Source: an uncultured Butyricicoccus sp. (lineage in GTDB: Bacteria > Bacillota > Clostridia > Oscillospirales > Butyricicoccaceae). From it: DNA of 5,409 nucleotides. The notes under the pieces were generated by a model, which saw only the letters and a program-made list of their open reading frames with translations, ran no database searches and had not been told where the DNA came from. Positions 1 to 4,594 of the stretch are shown one piece after another. The stretch is taken from positions 1 through 5,409 of the forward strand of contig USLE01000114.1 in assembly GCA_900555465.1 (NCBI GenBank), read 5' to 3'. The translations under genes were made by a program, and so were the position numbers. Positions within the stretch are counted from its first letter, which is position 1. Each line of letters opens with the position of its first letter.

Positions 1-107
1 ATGTTGTACACCACGAGCACGAGCGACGAGATCACGGTCGGGACCGCCATTTGCAGCACCGCTTTTTTCACCGGCGCATTTTGAAATACTTGTTCATTCT
101 GGTTCAT
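1..107 (-). CDS. MATE-family efflux transporter, N-terminal fragment
   Basis: This is the first 35 codons of a gene that runs off the left edge of the window. The start ATG (complement of 105-107) is preceded by AAAGGGGTGG about 4 nt upstream, a plausible ribosome binding site. The translation begins MNQNEQVFQNAPVKKAVLQM and continues AVPTVISSLVLVVYN. A short polar N-terminus followed by a P-V-K-K-A-V-L-x-M-A-x-P-T/I segment and a hydrophobic first membrane helix is characteristic of MATE (multidrug and toxic compound extrusion) transporters of Firmicutes, which export drugs or metabolites in exchange for cations. The gene follows marR in the same direction with an 89-bp gap, a common regulator/exporter pairing. 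Only the first helix is visible, so substrate and integrity cannot be judged. Another polytopic transporter is possible but less likely. Confidence 0.72.
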   Translation of the reverse strand, partial: MNQNEQVFQNAPVKKAVLQMAVPTVISSLVLVVYN

Positions 108-159
108 CGAACCACCCCTTTCTATTTGTATGCCAGCAAACTATTTAGGTGAAAATGCA

Positions 160-195
160 GGCAGGCCGCCGCCGGTACGGCTGCGCGGCGCTGCC
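160..195 (-). other. Imperfect GC-rich hairpin between marR and the MATE gene
   Basis: On the minus strand, immediately after the marR stop codon, GGCAG and CTGCC arms close an imperfect GC-rich stem. It extends inward through GCCGC/GCGGC with one bulged base. It is followed by TGCATTTTC, a poor U-tract. It could act as a leaky terminator or attenuator that lowers transporter expression relative to the regulator, or as an mRNA 3'-end stabiliser. No good separate promoter was seen for the MATE gene, so readthrough is expected. Confidence 0.35.
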
Positions 196-196
196 A

Positions 197-640
197 TTAT
201 TCCATGCTTTGCAGGATCTTGCGGCACAGGGCCTTGAAAAGCGTGGTCTCCTCCTCGGTCAGCCCGGCGGTAAAGCGGCGCTCGACCTCCTCGCGGATGG
301 TCAGGCATACCTCGTGCAGCTCCTCGCCGCGCGGCTCGAGCTCGATCTTTTTGTACCGGCCGTCCTGCGCGATGCTGGTGCGGCGGATCATGTGCTTTTC
401 CTCCATCAGCGTGAGCATCTTGGAAGCCGTCGCCCGCGTGATGAAGAACTCCGCCTCGATATCCTTCTGGAAGATGTCCTCCCCGCGATGGTTATACAGG
501 AAATCCGACACCCACAGGTTCATCAGCGAGCACTCGTCCAAGGCCTTGCGGCTGTACAGGGAATGGGCGAGCCGGACCGCATGGTTGTTCAGTTTTTTCG
601 CGTAAAAGCTGACGTCGGTGTTGACTTCCCCCTGCTTCAT
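197..640 (-). CDS. MarR-family transcriptional regulator
   Basis: This is a 147-residue winged helix-turn-helix regulator, the usual length for MarR proteins, which act as dimers and generally repress a neighbouring exporter until a ligand binds. Residues about 57-105 form the wHTH. FQKDIEAEFFITRATASKML contains the helix-turn-helix, with the recognition helix near 68-81. The wing follows as RRTSIAQDGRYKKIEL, with the conserved D93-x-R95 at its tip. The flanking N- and C-terminal helices would form the dimer interface. An in-frame ATG exists 17 codons upstream (complement of 689-691), but it lies inside the promoter spacer and has no spaced ribosome binding site. The ATG at 638-640 has AAGAAGGGGG 8 nt upstream, so that start was chosen. 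The gene is followed in the same direction by the MATE transporter, its likely target. The ligand cannot be inferred. Confidence 0.9.
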   Translation of the reverse strand: MKQGEVNTDVSFYAKKLNNHAVRLAHSLYSRKALDECSLMNLWVSDFLYNHRGEDIFQKDIEAEFFITRATASKMLTLMEEKHMIRRTSIAQDGRYKKIELEPRGEELHEVCLTIREEVERRFTAGLTEEETTLFKALCRKILQSME

Positions 641-648
641 CGGGCGCG

Positions 649-658
649 CCCCCTTCTT
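649..658 (-). promoter_or_regulatory. Ribosome binding site that fixes the marR start
   Basis: AAGAAGGGGG on the minus strand lies 8 nt before the ATG at 638-640 and supports this shorter start. It partly overlaps a 10-bp self-complementary GGGCGCGCCC (642-651), which could affect accessibility of the site in the mRNA. Confidence 0.6.
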
Positions 659-662
659 ATTG

Positions 663-674
663 TTTGCTTGCAAA
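663..674. promoter_or_regulatory. Inverted repeat TTTGC-TT-GCAAA, candidate MarR operator
   Basis: Five-base arms are separated by 2 bp, placed just downstream of the -10 box of the marR promoter and overlapping the expected transcription start (about 672). MarR repressors usually bind such short palindromes in their own promoter, so autoregulation is likely. The site is inferred from position and symmetry only. Confidence 0.5.
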
Positions 675-678
675 GTAT

Positions 679-707
679 ATGATAATCCCATCCCCCATAA
701 ATGTCAA
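679..707 (-). promoter_or_regulatory. Sigma-A promoter of marR (and probably the MATE gene)
   Basis: On the minus strand, TTGACA (702-707) is a perfect -35 box, followed by exactly 17 bp and TATCAT (679-684) as the -10 box. Expected transcription start is near 672, giving a leader of about 30 nt to the marR ATG at 640. The upstream in-frame ATG at 691 lies within the spacer and would not be transcribed. Confidence 0.8.
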
Positions 708-722
708 CCGGCAATTTGACGG

Positions 723-756
723 AAAAACCGCGCAGCTGCGGTGTGCAGCTGCGCGG
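723..756 (-). terminator. Intrinsic terminator of the LacI-family regulator gene
   Basis: Reading the minus strand, CCGCGCAGCTGC and GCAGCTGCGCGG form a perfect 12-bp stem around a 5-nt loop (ACACC), followed directly by TTTTT (723-727). The adjoining AAG can extend pairing into the U-tract. The stem begins 7 nt after the regulator's stop codon. This is a textbook Rho-independent terminator and it insulates the marR promoter, whose -35 box starts 15 bp further on. Confidence 0.93.
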
Positions 757-763
757 CTTGGTG

Positions 764-1810
764 TCAGTCCAGGTTTTCGGCGCAGATGATCGAGATATTC
801 GTGCTCAGCTGGTCGGCATCCGGCTGCTGCTGCTTTTGCAGCAGGTCGCACAGCAGGAGCAGCGGCTGGTAGCCCTGCCGGTACAGATCCTGCGTGATCG
901 TCAGGTCGAGCGAGCCCTCGCGCAGCATCTGCCGGCGGCGCGGCGACATATCGTGCGCGATGACGCGGATTTTACCCGCCATGCCTGCGGCCTTGACCGC
1001 GTCGACGCAGCCGGTCACGCTGCGGTTGGCCATGTAGATCGCGCGCAGCCCGGGGATGGACTGCAGCGCCTCGGTTACCTTATTATAGGTCACGCGGTAG
1101 TCGTTATAGGTCTCGACCACCTCGATCTGCTCGGCGAAAAAGCCCTTTTCGCGCAGGTGGGCGCAAAACCCGTCCAGACGGGTGCGGTGCCCGTTATATT
1201 CCAGGTTGCCCGCCATCGCCAGCACCTTAGCATTGACAGGGATACATTTGCTCAGCAGCTCGGCCGCGATCCGCCCGCTTTTGGCGTAATCCTGCCCCAC
1301 AAAGCACAGCCGCCGACTCGCGGGCAGATCCGAGTTGAAGGTGATGCAGGGGATCCCCCGCTCAGCAAGCTCGTTGACCTTCGCTTCGATCATAACATCA
1401 TCCAGCGCGCACAGCGCGATGCCCTGTGCCCCCCAGCTGCACAGCTCGTCCAGCAGTTCGATCGTCTCCGCCGGGACGTCGCTTTCGCAGACGCACACAC
1501 GGATCTCCGCATCACGGTGCTTCAGGTCGCGGCGTGCGGCCTCGATCCCGCGGATGACCTCCTCGCGGAACGGGCCCGCCCAGTCGGGCAGCACCGCGCC
1601 CAGCTTGACCCGCGGCAGCTCACGCTGTTCTGCTACCGCTTGGCGGTGTGCTTCCCGCGGGGAAAGGTAGCCGGTCTCCCGGATCGCATTCAGCACGCGC
1701 TCGCGCACATCTGCACGCACATACGAACGGTTGTTCAGCACACGGTCCACCGTCCCGCGCGACACCCCCGCGCGATCGGCTACGGTTTGAATGGTTGGTC
1801 GTTTGTTCAC
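764..1810 (-). CDS. LacI-family transcriptional regulator
   Basis: This is a 348-residue regulator of the usual LacI/GalR length. Residues 6-25 (TIQTVADRAGVSRGTVDRVL) are the N-terminal helix-turn-helix. Residues from about 68 onward form a two-lobed periplasmic-binding-protein-like effector domain, with likely ligand-contact segments at FNSDLP (158-163), HRTRLDGF (208-215) and AHDMS (285-289). Such proteins repress sugar or cyclitol genes until the sugar binds. The start is GTG: an in-frame TGA lies five codons upstream, no other start fits, and GAGGGGG is well spaced before it. An out-of-frame ATG overlaps the GTG and stops at once (ATGTGA). The hinge region is atypical (YLSPREAHRQAV): the Leu that normally intercalates into the operator centre is not evident. 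The gene is divergent from the binding-protein operon, its probable target. Confidence 0.92.
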   Translation of the reverse strand: MNKRPTIQTVADRAGVSRGTVDRVLNNRSYVRADVRERVLNAIRETGYLSPREAHRQAVAEQRELPRVKLGAVLPDWAGPFREEVIRGIEAARRDLKHRDAEIRVCVCESDVPAETIELLDELCSWGAQGIALCALDDVMIEAKVNELAERGIPCITFNSDLPASRRLCFVGQDYAKSGRIAAELLSKCIPVNAKVLAMAGNLEYNGHRTRLDGFCAHLREKGFFAEQIEVVETYNDYRVTYNKVTEALQSIPGLRAIYMANRSVTGCVDAVKAAGMAGKIRVIAHDMSPRRRQMLREGSLDLTITQDLYRQGYQPLLLLCDLLQKQQQPDADQLSTNISIICAENLD

Positions 1811-1841
1811 ATGGACACCCCCTCAGCCCTGCATTGTCTAT

Positions 1842-1850
1842 ATTATAACA
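1842..1850 (-). promoter_or_regulatory. Extended -10 promoter of the LacI-family regulator
   Basis: The minus strand reads TGTTATAAT, a perfect extended -10 element (TG-n-TATAAT). The -35 region (about 1865-1870, TGGTGT) is weak, as is usual for extended -10 promoters. Transcription would start near 1835, about 25 nt before the GTG start. One TTCTGTGC repeat (1854-1861) lies in the spacer, where a bound repressor would block polymerase. Confidence 0.72.
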
Positions 1851-1853
1851 CAC

Positions 1854-1925
1854 TTCTGTGCTCTACACCATTACATTCTTGCTGTTTCCGCATTTCTGTG
1901 CATTTGCACATATTGTGTTCTGTGC
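1854..1925. repeat. Three direct repeats of TTCTGTGC
   Basis: Exact copies occur at 1854-1861, 1894-1901 and 1918-1925 (spacing 40 and 24 bp). The reverse complement core GCACAGA recurs once more on the plus strand at 2228-2234, just downstream of the operon transcription start. The shared core is read as a candidate operator half-site for the divergent LacI-family regulator. Confidence 0.5.
1897..1910. promoter_or_regulatory. Palindrome TGTGCA-TT-TGCACA, candidate operator
   Basis: Six-base perfect arms surround a 2-bp AT centre, overlapping the second TTCTGTGC repeat. The size and TGTGCA arms suit a LacI-family dimer, although the family usually prefers a central CG. It lies about 68 bp upstream of the predicted regulator transcription start and about 318 bp from that of the binding-protein operon. 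CRP/FNR-like proteins are alternative binders. Confidence 0.5.
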
Positions 1926-2148
1926 TTTCGTGTAAAACCACCATTGCACCCCTCTCTCCCGCGCCGAATCCCGGCATTTCATTGTCCTTTGTTCACATGG
2001 AACCTATTTTATCCGCAACAGGCTATGTAAAATATATACAAGTTTAGCTGCGAAAAATCTGTACATTTGCATTTTAAAAACTTATTTTACCAATTACTTT
2101 GAAAATTTCAGCAAATATCCCGTCATTTTATAATTTTTGCTTTCATTT

Positions 2149-2179
2149 CGCACAATGCGTAACACTTGGACCTGCGTAA
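2149..2179. promoter_or_regulatory. Candidate regulator sites just upstream of the -35 box
   Basis: Two small signals sit next to the operon promoter: an inverted repeat CGCA-CAA-TGCG (2149-2159) and a direct repeat TGCGTAA at 2156-2162 and 2173-2179 (17-bp period). The second copy ends 7 bp before the -35 box, where an activator could contact polymerase. The elements are short, so chance occurrence is possible. Confidence 0.3.
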
Positions 2180-2186
2180 ATTCCAG

Positions 2187-2215
2187 TTGACAGTCCCCAC
2201 CCTCAGCCTTATAAT
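2187..2215 (+). promoter_or_regulatory. Consensus sigma-A promoter of the binding-protein operon
   Basis: TTGACA (2187-2192), a 17-bp spacer and TATAAT (2210-2215) match the consensus at every position. The transcription start is expected near 2222, giving a 5' leader of about 55 nt. An AT-rich block lies upstream (about 2050-2145), separated from the -35 box by roughly 40 bp. A promoter this strong would need a repressor, consistent with the GCACAGA half-site at 2228-2234 just after the start. Confidence 0.9.
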
Positions 2216-2224
2216 AAACACATA

Positions 2225-2234
2225 AAAGCACAGA
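2225..2234 (+). promoter_or_regulatory. Candidate operator half-site AAAGCACAGA at the operon start
   Basis: This 10-mer is identical, in inverse orientation, to 1919-1928 in the repeat cluster next to the regulator promoter. It lies at about +4 to +13 of the operon transcript, followed by two further GCAC motifs (2235-2248). A protein bound here would block initiation or early elongation. Confidence 0.45.
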
Positions 2235-2276
2235 GCACGCAAACGCACACATTTCATTTGGAAAGGAAGTATCGAG

Positions 2277-3290
2277 ATGAAAACCAAAAGATTGTTTGCA
2301 GCCCTGATGGCAGGTACCATGATGCTGAGCATGGCAGCATGCAGCACCAGCGAGGATCCCGCTGCGGCCGAAGAAGGCGGCCCCTCTGCTGAAGGCGAAG
2401 GCGGCTACCGCATCAGCATGATCCTCAAGACCAACTCCTCCGAGTTCTGGAAGGTCATCCAGGCCGGCGCGGAAGCGTATGCTGAGGAGCATCCGGACCT
2501 GATTTCCGAACTCTCCATCAAGGGGCCTCCGTCTGAGACCAGCTATCAGGAGCAGGTCAACATGATCAAGACCGACCTGTCCGACGACACGTATGACGGC
2601 TATCTGATCGCGCCGCTGCAGTCTGATTCCGTTGCCAGCCTGATCGCGGACATCGACCGTCCGGTTATGGCGTTCGATACCGACATTGACTCCGACAAGT
2701 GCCTGGCCTTCATCGGCACAGGCAACAAGAACGCCGCCAAGGAAGGCGCAATCGCCGCTGTAGAGGCTGCCAAGGCTGCCGGCTGGGACGAGATCAAGGC
2801 AATTGAGATCGCCGGCGTACAGGGCGACGCAACCAACACCGCCCGTATGGAAGGCTATGAAGAAGGCTTCACCGAAGCCGGCGCAGAGTGGCTGGCTGGA
2901 GACGTGCAGTACGCTGACGCAACCGCTACCAAGGCTGTTGACGCGATGAACGGCATCATGAGCCGCTACCCGGACGGCATTGCCATCATCTGCTCCAATA
3001 ACGACGATATGGCGATCGCCGCGGCGCGCACCGCTGCCGATAACCCGGCTTACGCCAACACCATCTTCCTCGGCTTCGACGGCCAGCAGTCCGCCTGCGA
3101 AGCAATTCTTGCCGGCAACCTGACCATGTCTGCTGCGCAGAATAACTTCGACATCGGCTACAAGGCTGTTGAAAATATGGTTAAGTGCCTCCAGGGCGAA
3201 GAGTACAGCGATGTTGATACCGGTACATCGATCATCACCGCAGACAATGCCCAGGAGCGTATCGACAGCTTTGCTGAATGGCTGGCGTAA
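2277..3290 (+). CDS. Sugar-type ABC transporter substrate-binding lipoprotein
   Basis: This is a 337-residue exported binding protein of the ribose/rhizopine/inositol type (periplasmic binding protein type 1 fold). Residues 1-21 are a signal peptide (MKTKRLFAALMAGTMMLSMA, then A) with lipobox M19-A-A-C22, so the mature protein is lipid-anchored at Cys22 on the outer face of the membrane. An acidic, Gly/Ala-rich linker spans about 23-43. The two lobes follow from about residue 44. Likely ligand contacts by family analogy are EFW (56-58), FDTD (133-136), TARMEGY (188-194), SNNDD (240-244), GFDGQ (266-270) and Q288. The start has GGAAAGGAAG about 7 nt upstream. It is the first gene after a consensus promoter. 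No ATPase or permease gene follows within the window, which is unusual. The ligand is probably a cyclitol or a sugar, judged from the enzymes downstream. Confidence 0.92.
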   Translation: MKTKRLFAALMAGTMMLSMAACSTSEDPAAAEEGGPSAEGEGGYRISMILKTNSSEFWKVIQAGAEAYAEEHPDLISELSIKGPPSETSYQEQVNMIKTDLSDDTYDGYLIAPLQSDSVASLIADIDRPVMAFDTDIDSDKCLAFIGTGNKNAAKEGAIAAVEAAKAAGWDEIKAIEIAGVQGDATNTARMEGYEEGFTEAGAEWLAGDVQYADATATKAVDAMNGIMSRYPDGIAIICSNNDDMAIAAARTAADNPAYANTIFLGFDGQQSACEAILAGNLTMSAAQNNFDIGYKAVENMVKCLQGEEYSDVDTGTSIITADNAQERIDSFAEWLA

Positions 3291-3472
3291 CAGAAAACGC
3301 ATGATTGCACCATTCTCCTTTTTCATCTTCAAACAGGATTCGCTCCAACGTCCGTTTTAAAGATCGAATTAGGATGCTTTGAGCTTTTATAACTTTTCTT
3401 TTACGCTCCTTTGAGCAGCTCTCTTAACCTCTCTTTATCCCCTACAGGAACACCTCAAAAAGGAGAATCGAC
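3291..3472 (+). other. 182-nt pyrimidine-rich intercistronic gap
   Basis: No gene or clear intrinsic terminator is seen. From about 3376 to 3457 the plus strand is rich in C and T and poor in G, with an 8-bp direct repeat CTTTGAGC at 3377-3384 and 3409-3416. A weak TATAAC at 3388-3393 lacks a -35 partner. The C-rich, G-poor, unstructured RNA resembles a Rho-loading region, so partial termination after the binding-protein gene is possible. That would fit the usual excess of binding protein over enzymes. Confidence 0.4.
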
Positions 3473-4480
3473 ATGAAAGTAGGCATTATCGGCGCAGGCC
3501 GCATCGGTAAGGTACATGCCAAGAACATTTCGATGTTCGTACCCGAGATGGAAATCAAGACGATCGCAGATCCGTTCATGAACGAGCAGACCGAAGCGTT
3601 CGCCAAGCAGTACGGCATCCCGAACTGCACCAAGGACGCAAACGACATCCTGAGTGACCCCGAGATCGAAGCAGTGCTCATCTGCTCCTCGACCGACACC
3701 CACTCCAAGTACATCATCGAGGCGGCGCACGCCAAGAAGCACATCTTCTGCGAGAAGCCGATCGACTATGATCTGAACAAGGTGCACGAGGCGATCAACG
3801 CGGCCAAGGAAGCCGGCGTAAAGCTCCAGATCGGTTTCTGCCGCCGCTTTGACCACAACCACCGTGCCGTATACGACATGGTGCGCGACGGCAAGGTCGG
3901 CAAGGTCAATATCGTTAAGATTTCCTCCCGCGACCCGGAGCCGCCCCCGGTATCCTACGTCAAGGTTTCCGGCGGTATCTTCTATGACATGATGATCCAC
4001 GACTTCGACATGGCGCGCTTCCTGGCCGGCAGCGAGGTCACCGAGGTCAATGCGATCGGTTCCGTGCTGGTTGATCCCGGCATCGGCGAGGCGGGCGACG
4101 TGGACACCGCGATCGTTACGCTGAAGTTCGAAAACGGCGCCATCGGCGTGATCGACAACAGCCGCAAGGCGGTTTACGGTTACGACCAGCGCGTCGAGGT
4201 ATTCGGCTCGGAAGGCTGCGCCGAGGACCAGAACGACACCCCGAACACCGCTGTTCTCTCCACGGCGGACGGCGCGGTGCACGGCACGGCATATCAGGTC
4301 ATGTGGGACCGCTACACCGGCGCGTTCGTTGCAGAGATGCAGGCGTTCGCCGACGCGGTCGTCAACGACAAGGAGACCCCGGTCACCGGTGAGGACGGCC
4401 TGTATCCGGTACTGATGGCAGCGGCTGCTACCAAGTCCCTGCATGAGGGCCGCCCAGTCAAGATCTCCGAAATTGAGTAA
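3473..4480 (+). CDS. iolG: Gfo/Idh/MocA oxidoreductase, probable myo-inositol 2-dehydrogenase
   Basis: This is a 335-residue NAD(P)-dependent cytoplasmic dehydrogenase. The N-terminal Rossmann domain begins KVGIIGAGRIGKVHAKNI with the dinucleotide motif G7-x-G9-x-x-G12. The EKP motif (94-96) supplies the catalytic Lys95. The C-terminal alpha/beta domain carries SRDPEPPPVSYVKVSGGIF and then YDMMIHDFDMARFL, giving Asp172 and His176, the pair that acts with the EKP lysine in characterised inositol dehydrogenases. SRDP-x-PPV-x-Y and the later YGYDQR-x-EV-x-GS resemble rhizobial-type IolG closely as I recall it. The expected reaction is myo-inositol to 2-keto-myo-inositol (scyllo-inosose) with NAD+. 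The start has AAGGAG 8 nt upstream. Neighbouring transport and isomerase genes support cyclitol catabolism. A scyllo- or chiro-inositol or other sugar dehydrogenase remains possible. Confidence 0.78.
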   Translation: MKVGIIGAGRIGKVHAKNISMFVPEMEIKTIADPFMNEQTEAFAKQYGIPNCTKDANDILSDPEIEAVLICSSTDTHSKYIIEAAHAKKHIFCEKPIDYDLNKVHEAINAAKEAGVKLQIGFCRRFDHNHRAVYDMVRDGKVGKVNIVKISSRDPEPPPVSYVKVSGGIFYDMMIHDFDMARFLAGSEVTEVNAIGSVLVDPGIGEAGDVDTAIVTLKFENGAIGVIDNSRKAVYGYDQRVEVFGSEGCAEDQNDTPNTAVLSTADGAVHGTAYQVMWDRYTGAFVAEMQAFADAVVNDKETPVTGEDGLYPVLMAAAATKSLHEGRPVKISEIE

Positions 4481-4512
4481 GCAAATTCAGGGAATCTGCC
4501 CGAAACTTGCTT
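4479..4512 (+). other. Interrupted hairpin right after iolG
   Basis: AAGCAA (4479-4484) pairs with TTGCTT (4507-4512), and inside them TTC/GAA and GGG/CCC can pair with small bulges. No U-tract follows, so it is not an intrinsic terminator. It may help protect the iolG 3' end, in series with the larger hairpin downstream. Confidence 0.35.
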
Positions 4513-4525
4513 GAAGAAACAAAAA

Positions 4526-4563
4526 GTAAATGGTATCATGGACTTGTCCATGATACCATTTAC
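4526..4563. repeat. Perfect 18-bp inverted repeat with 2-nt centre
   Basis: Left arm GTAAATGGTATCATGGAC (4526-4543) and right arm GTCCATGATACCATTTAC (4546-4563) are exact reverse complements around TT. The stem is AT-rich (7 of 18 positions are G or C) inside GC-rich surroundings. On the plus strand it is followed by AATATCC, so it is not a standard terminator of iolG. On the minus strand TTTTTGTTTCTT follows (AAAAA at 4521-4525), which is terminator-like for transcripts coming from the right. It ends 17 nt before the GGGAGG ribosome binding site of the next gene and does not sequester it. Possible roles are an RNase III site or mRNA stabiliser, a large operator, a dispersed palindromic repeat or the footprint of a mobile element. 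Confidence 0.9.
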
Positions 4564-4594
4564 AATATCCTGAAAACCCTGGGAGGAAACTACT

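Larger units (their letters stand above)
1811..2276. other. 466-bp divergent intergenic control region
   Basis: No convincing gene is seen here on either strand. The region is AT-rich, unlike the flanking genes. It holds the regulator promoter near 1842-1850, three TTCTGTGC repeats and a 14-bp palindrome (1854-1925), and a C-rich, G-poor stretch on the plus strand (about 1936-1985). It also holds a second copy of a 14-mer found at the regulator start (1988-2001), an A/T-rich block (about 2050-2145) with a small palindrome TGAAA-A-TTTCA (2100-2110), and the consensus promoter of the plus-strand genes (2187-2215). Its length is more than two divergent promoters need, which suggests multiple operators or looping. 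Confidence 0.7.

Noticed and set aside
149..682. 177-codon plus-strand frame opposite marR
   Set aside because: It is antisense to a well-supported MarR gene, has no family signature, and ends in the marR promoter.
1854..1925. CRISPR-like array
   Set aside because: The repeats are only 8 bp with unequal 40- and 24-bp spacing, and fit transcription factor half-sites better.
701..2047. 448-codon open frame on the plus strand opposite the LacI-family gene
   Set aside because: It is the antisense shadow of a clear regulator gene, runs through a terminator and the intergenic control region, has no family-like motif and no good ribosome binding site.
2106..2134. Second plus-strand promoter with TATAAT at 2129-2134
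   Set aside because: The region 17 bp upstream (TTTCAG) is a poor -35 box and there is no TG extension. The consensus promoter at 2187-2215 is far better.
2094..3332. 412-codon open frame on the minus strand opposite the binding-protein gene
   Set aside because: It is a mirror frame caused by GC-rich codon bias. The plus strand has a signal peptide, lipobox and binding-protein fold, and the mirror frame crosses the consensus promoter.
3455..4444. 329-codon open frame opposite iolG
   Set aside because: It is an antisense shadow with Asp/Val/Gly-rich composition and no recognisable domain. The plus strand has full Gfo/Idh catalytic motifs.
4526..4563. Palindrome as the intrinsic terminator of iolG
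   Set aside because: The stem is AT-rich and is followed by AATATCC on the plus strand, with no U-tract. The T-run exists only on the other strand.
4532..4574. Short leader-peptide frames inside the palindrome (for example ATG at 4538 ending at TGA 4571)
   Set aside because: No ribosome binding site precedes them and the codons are fixed by the symmetry of the repeat.
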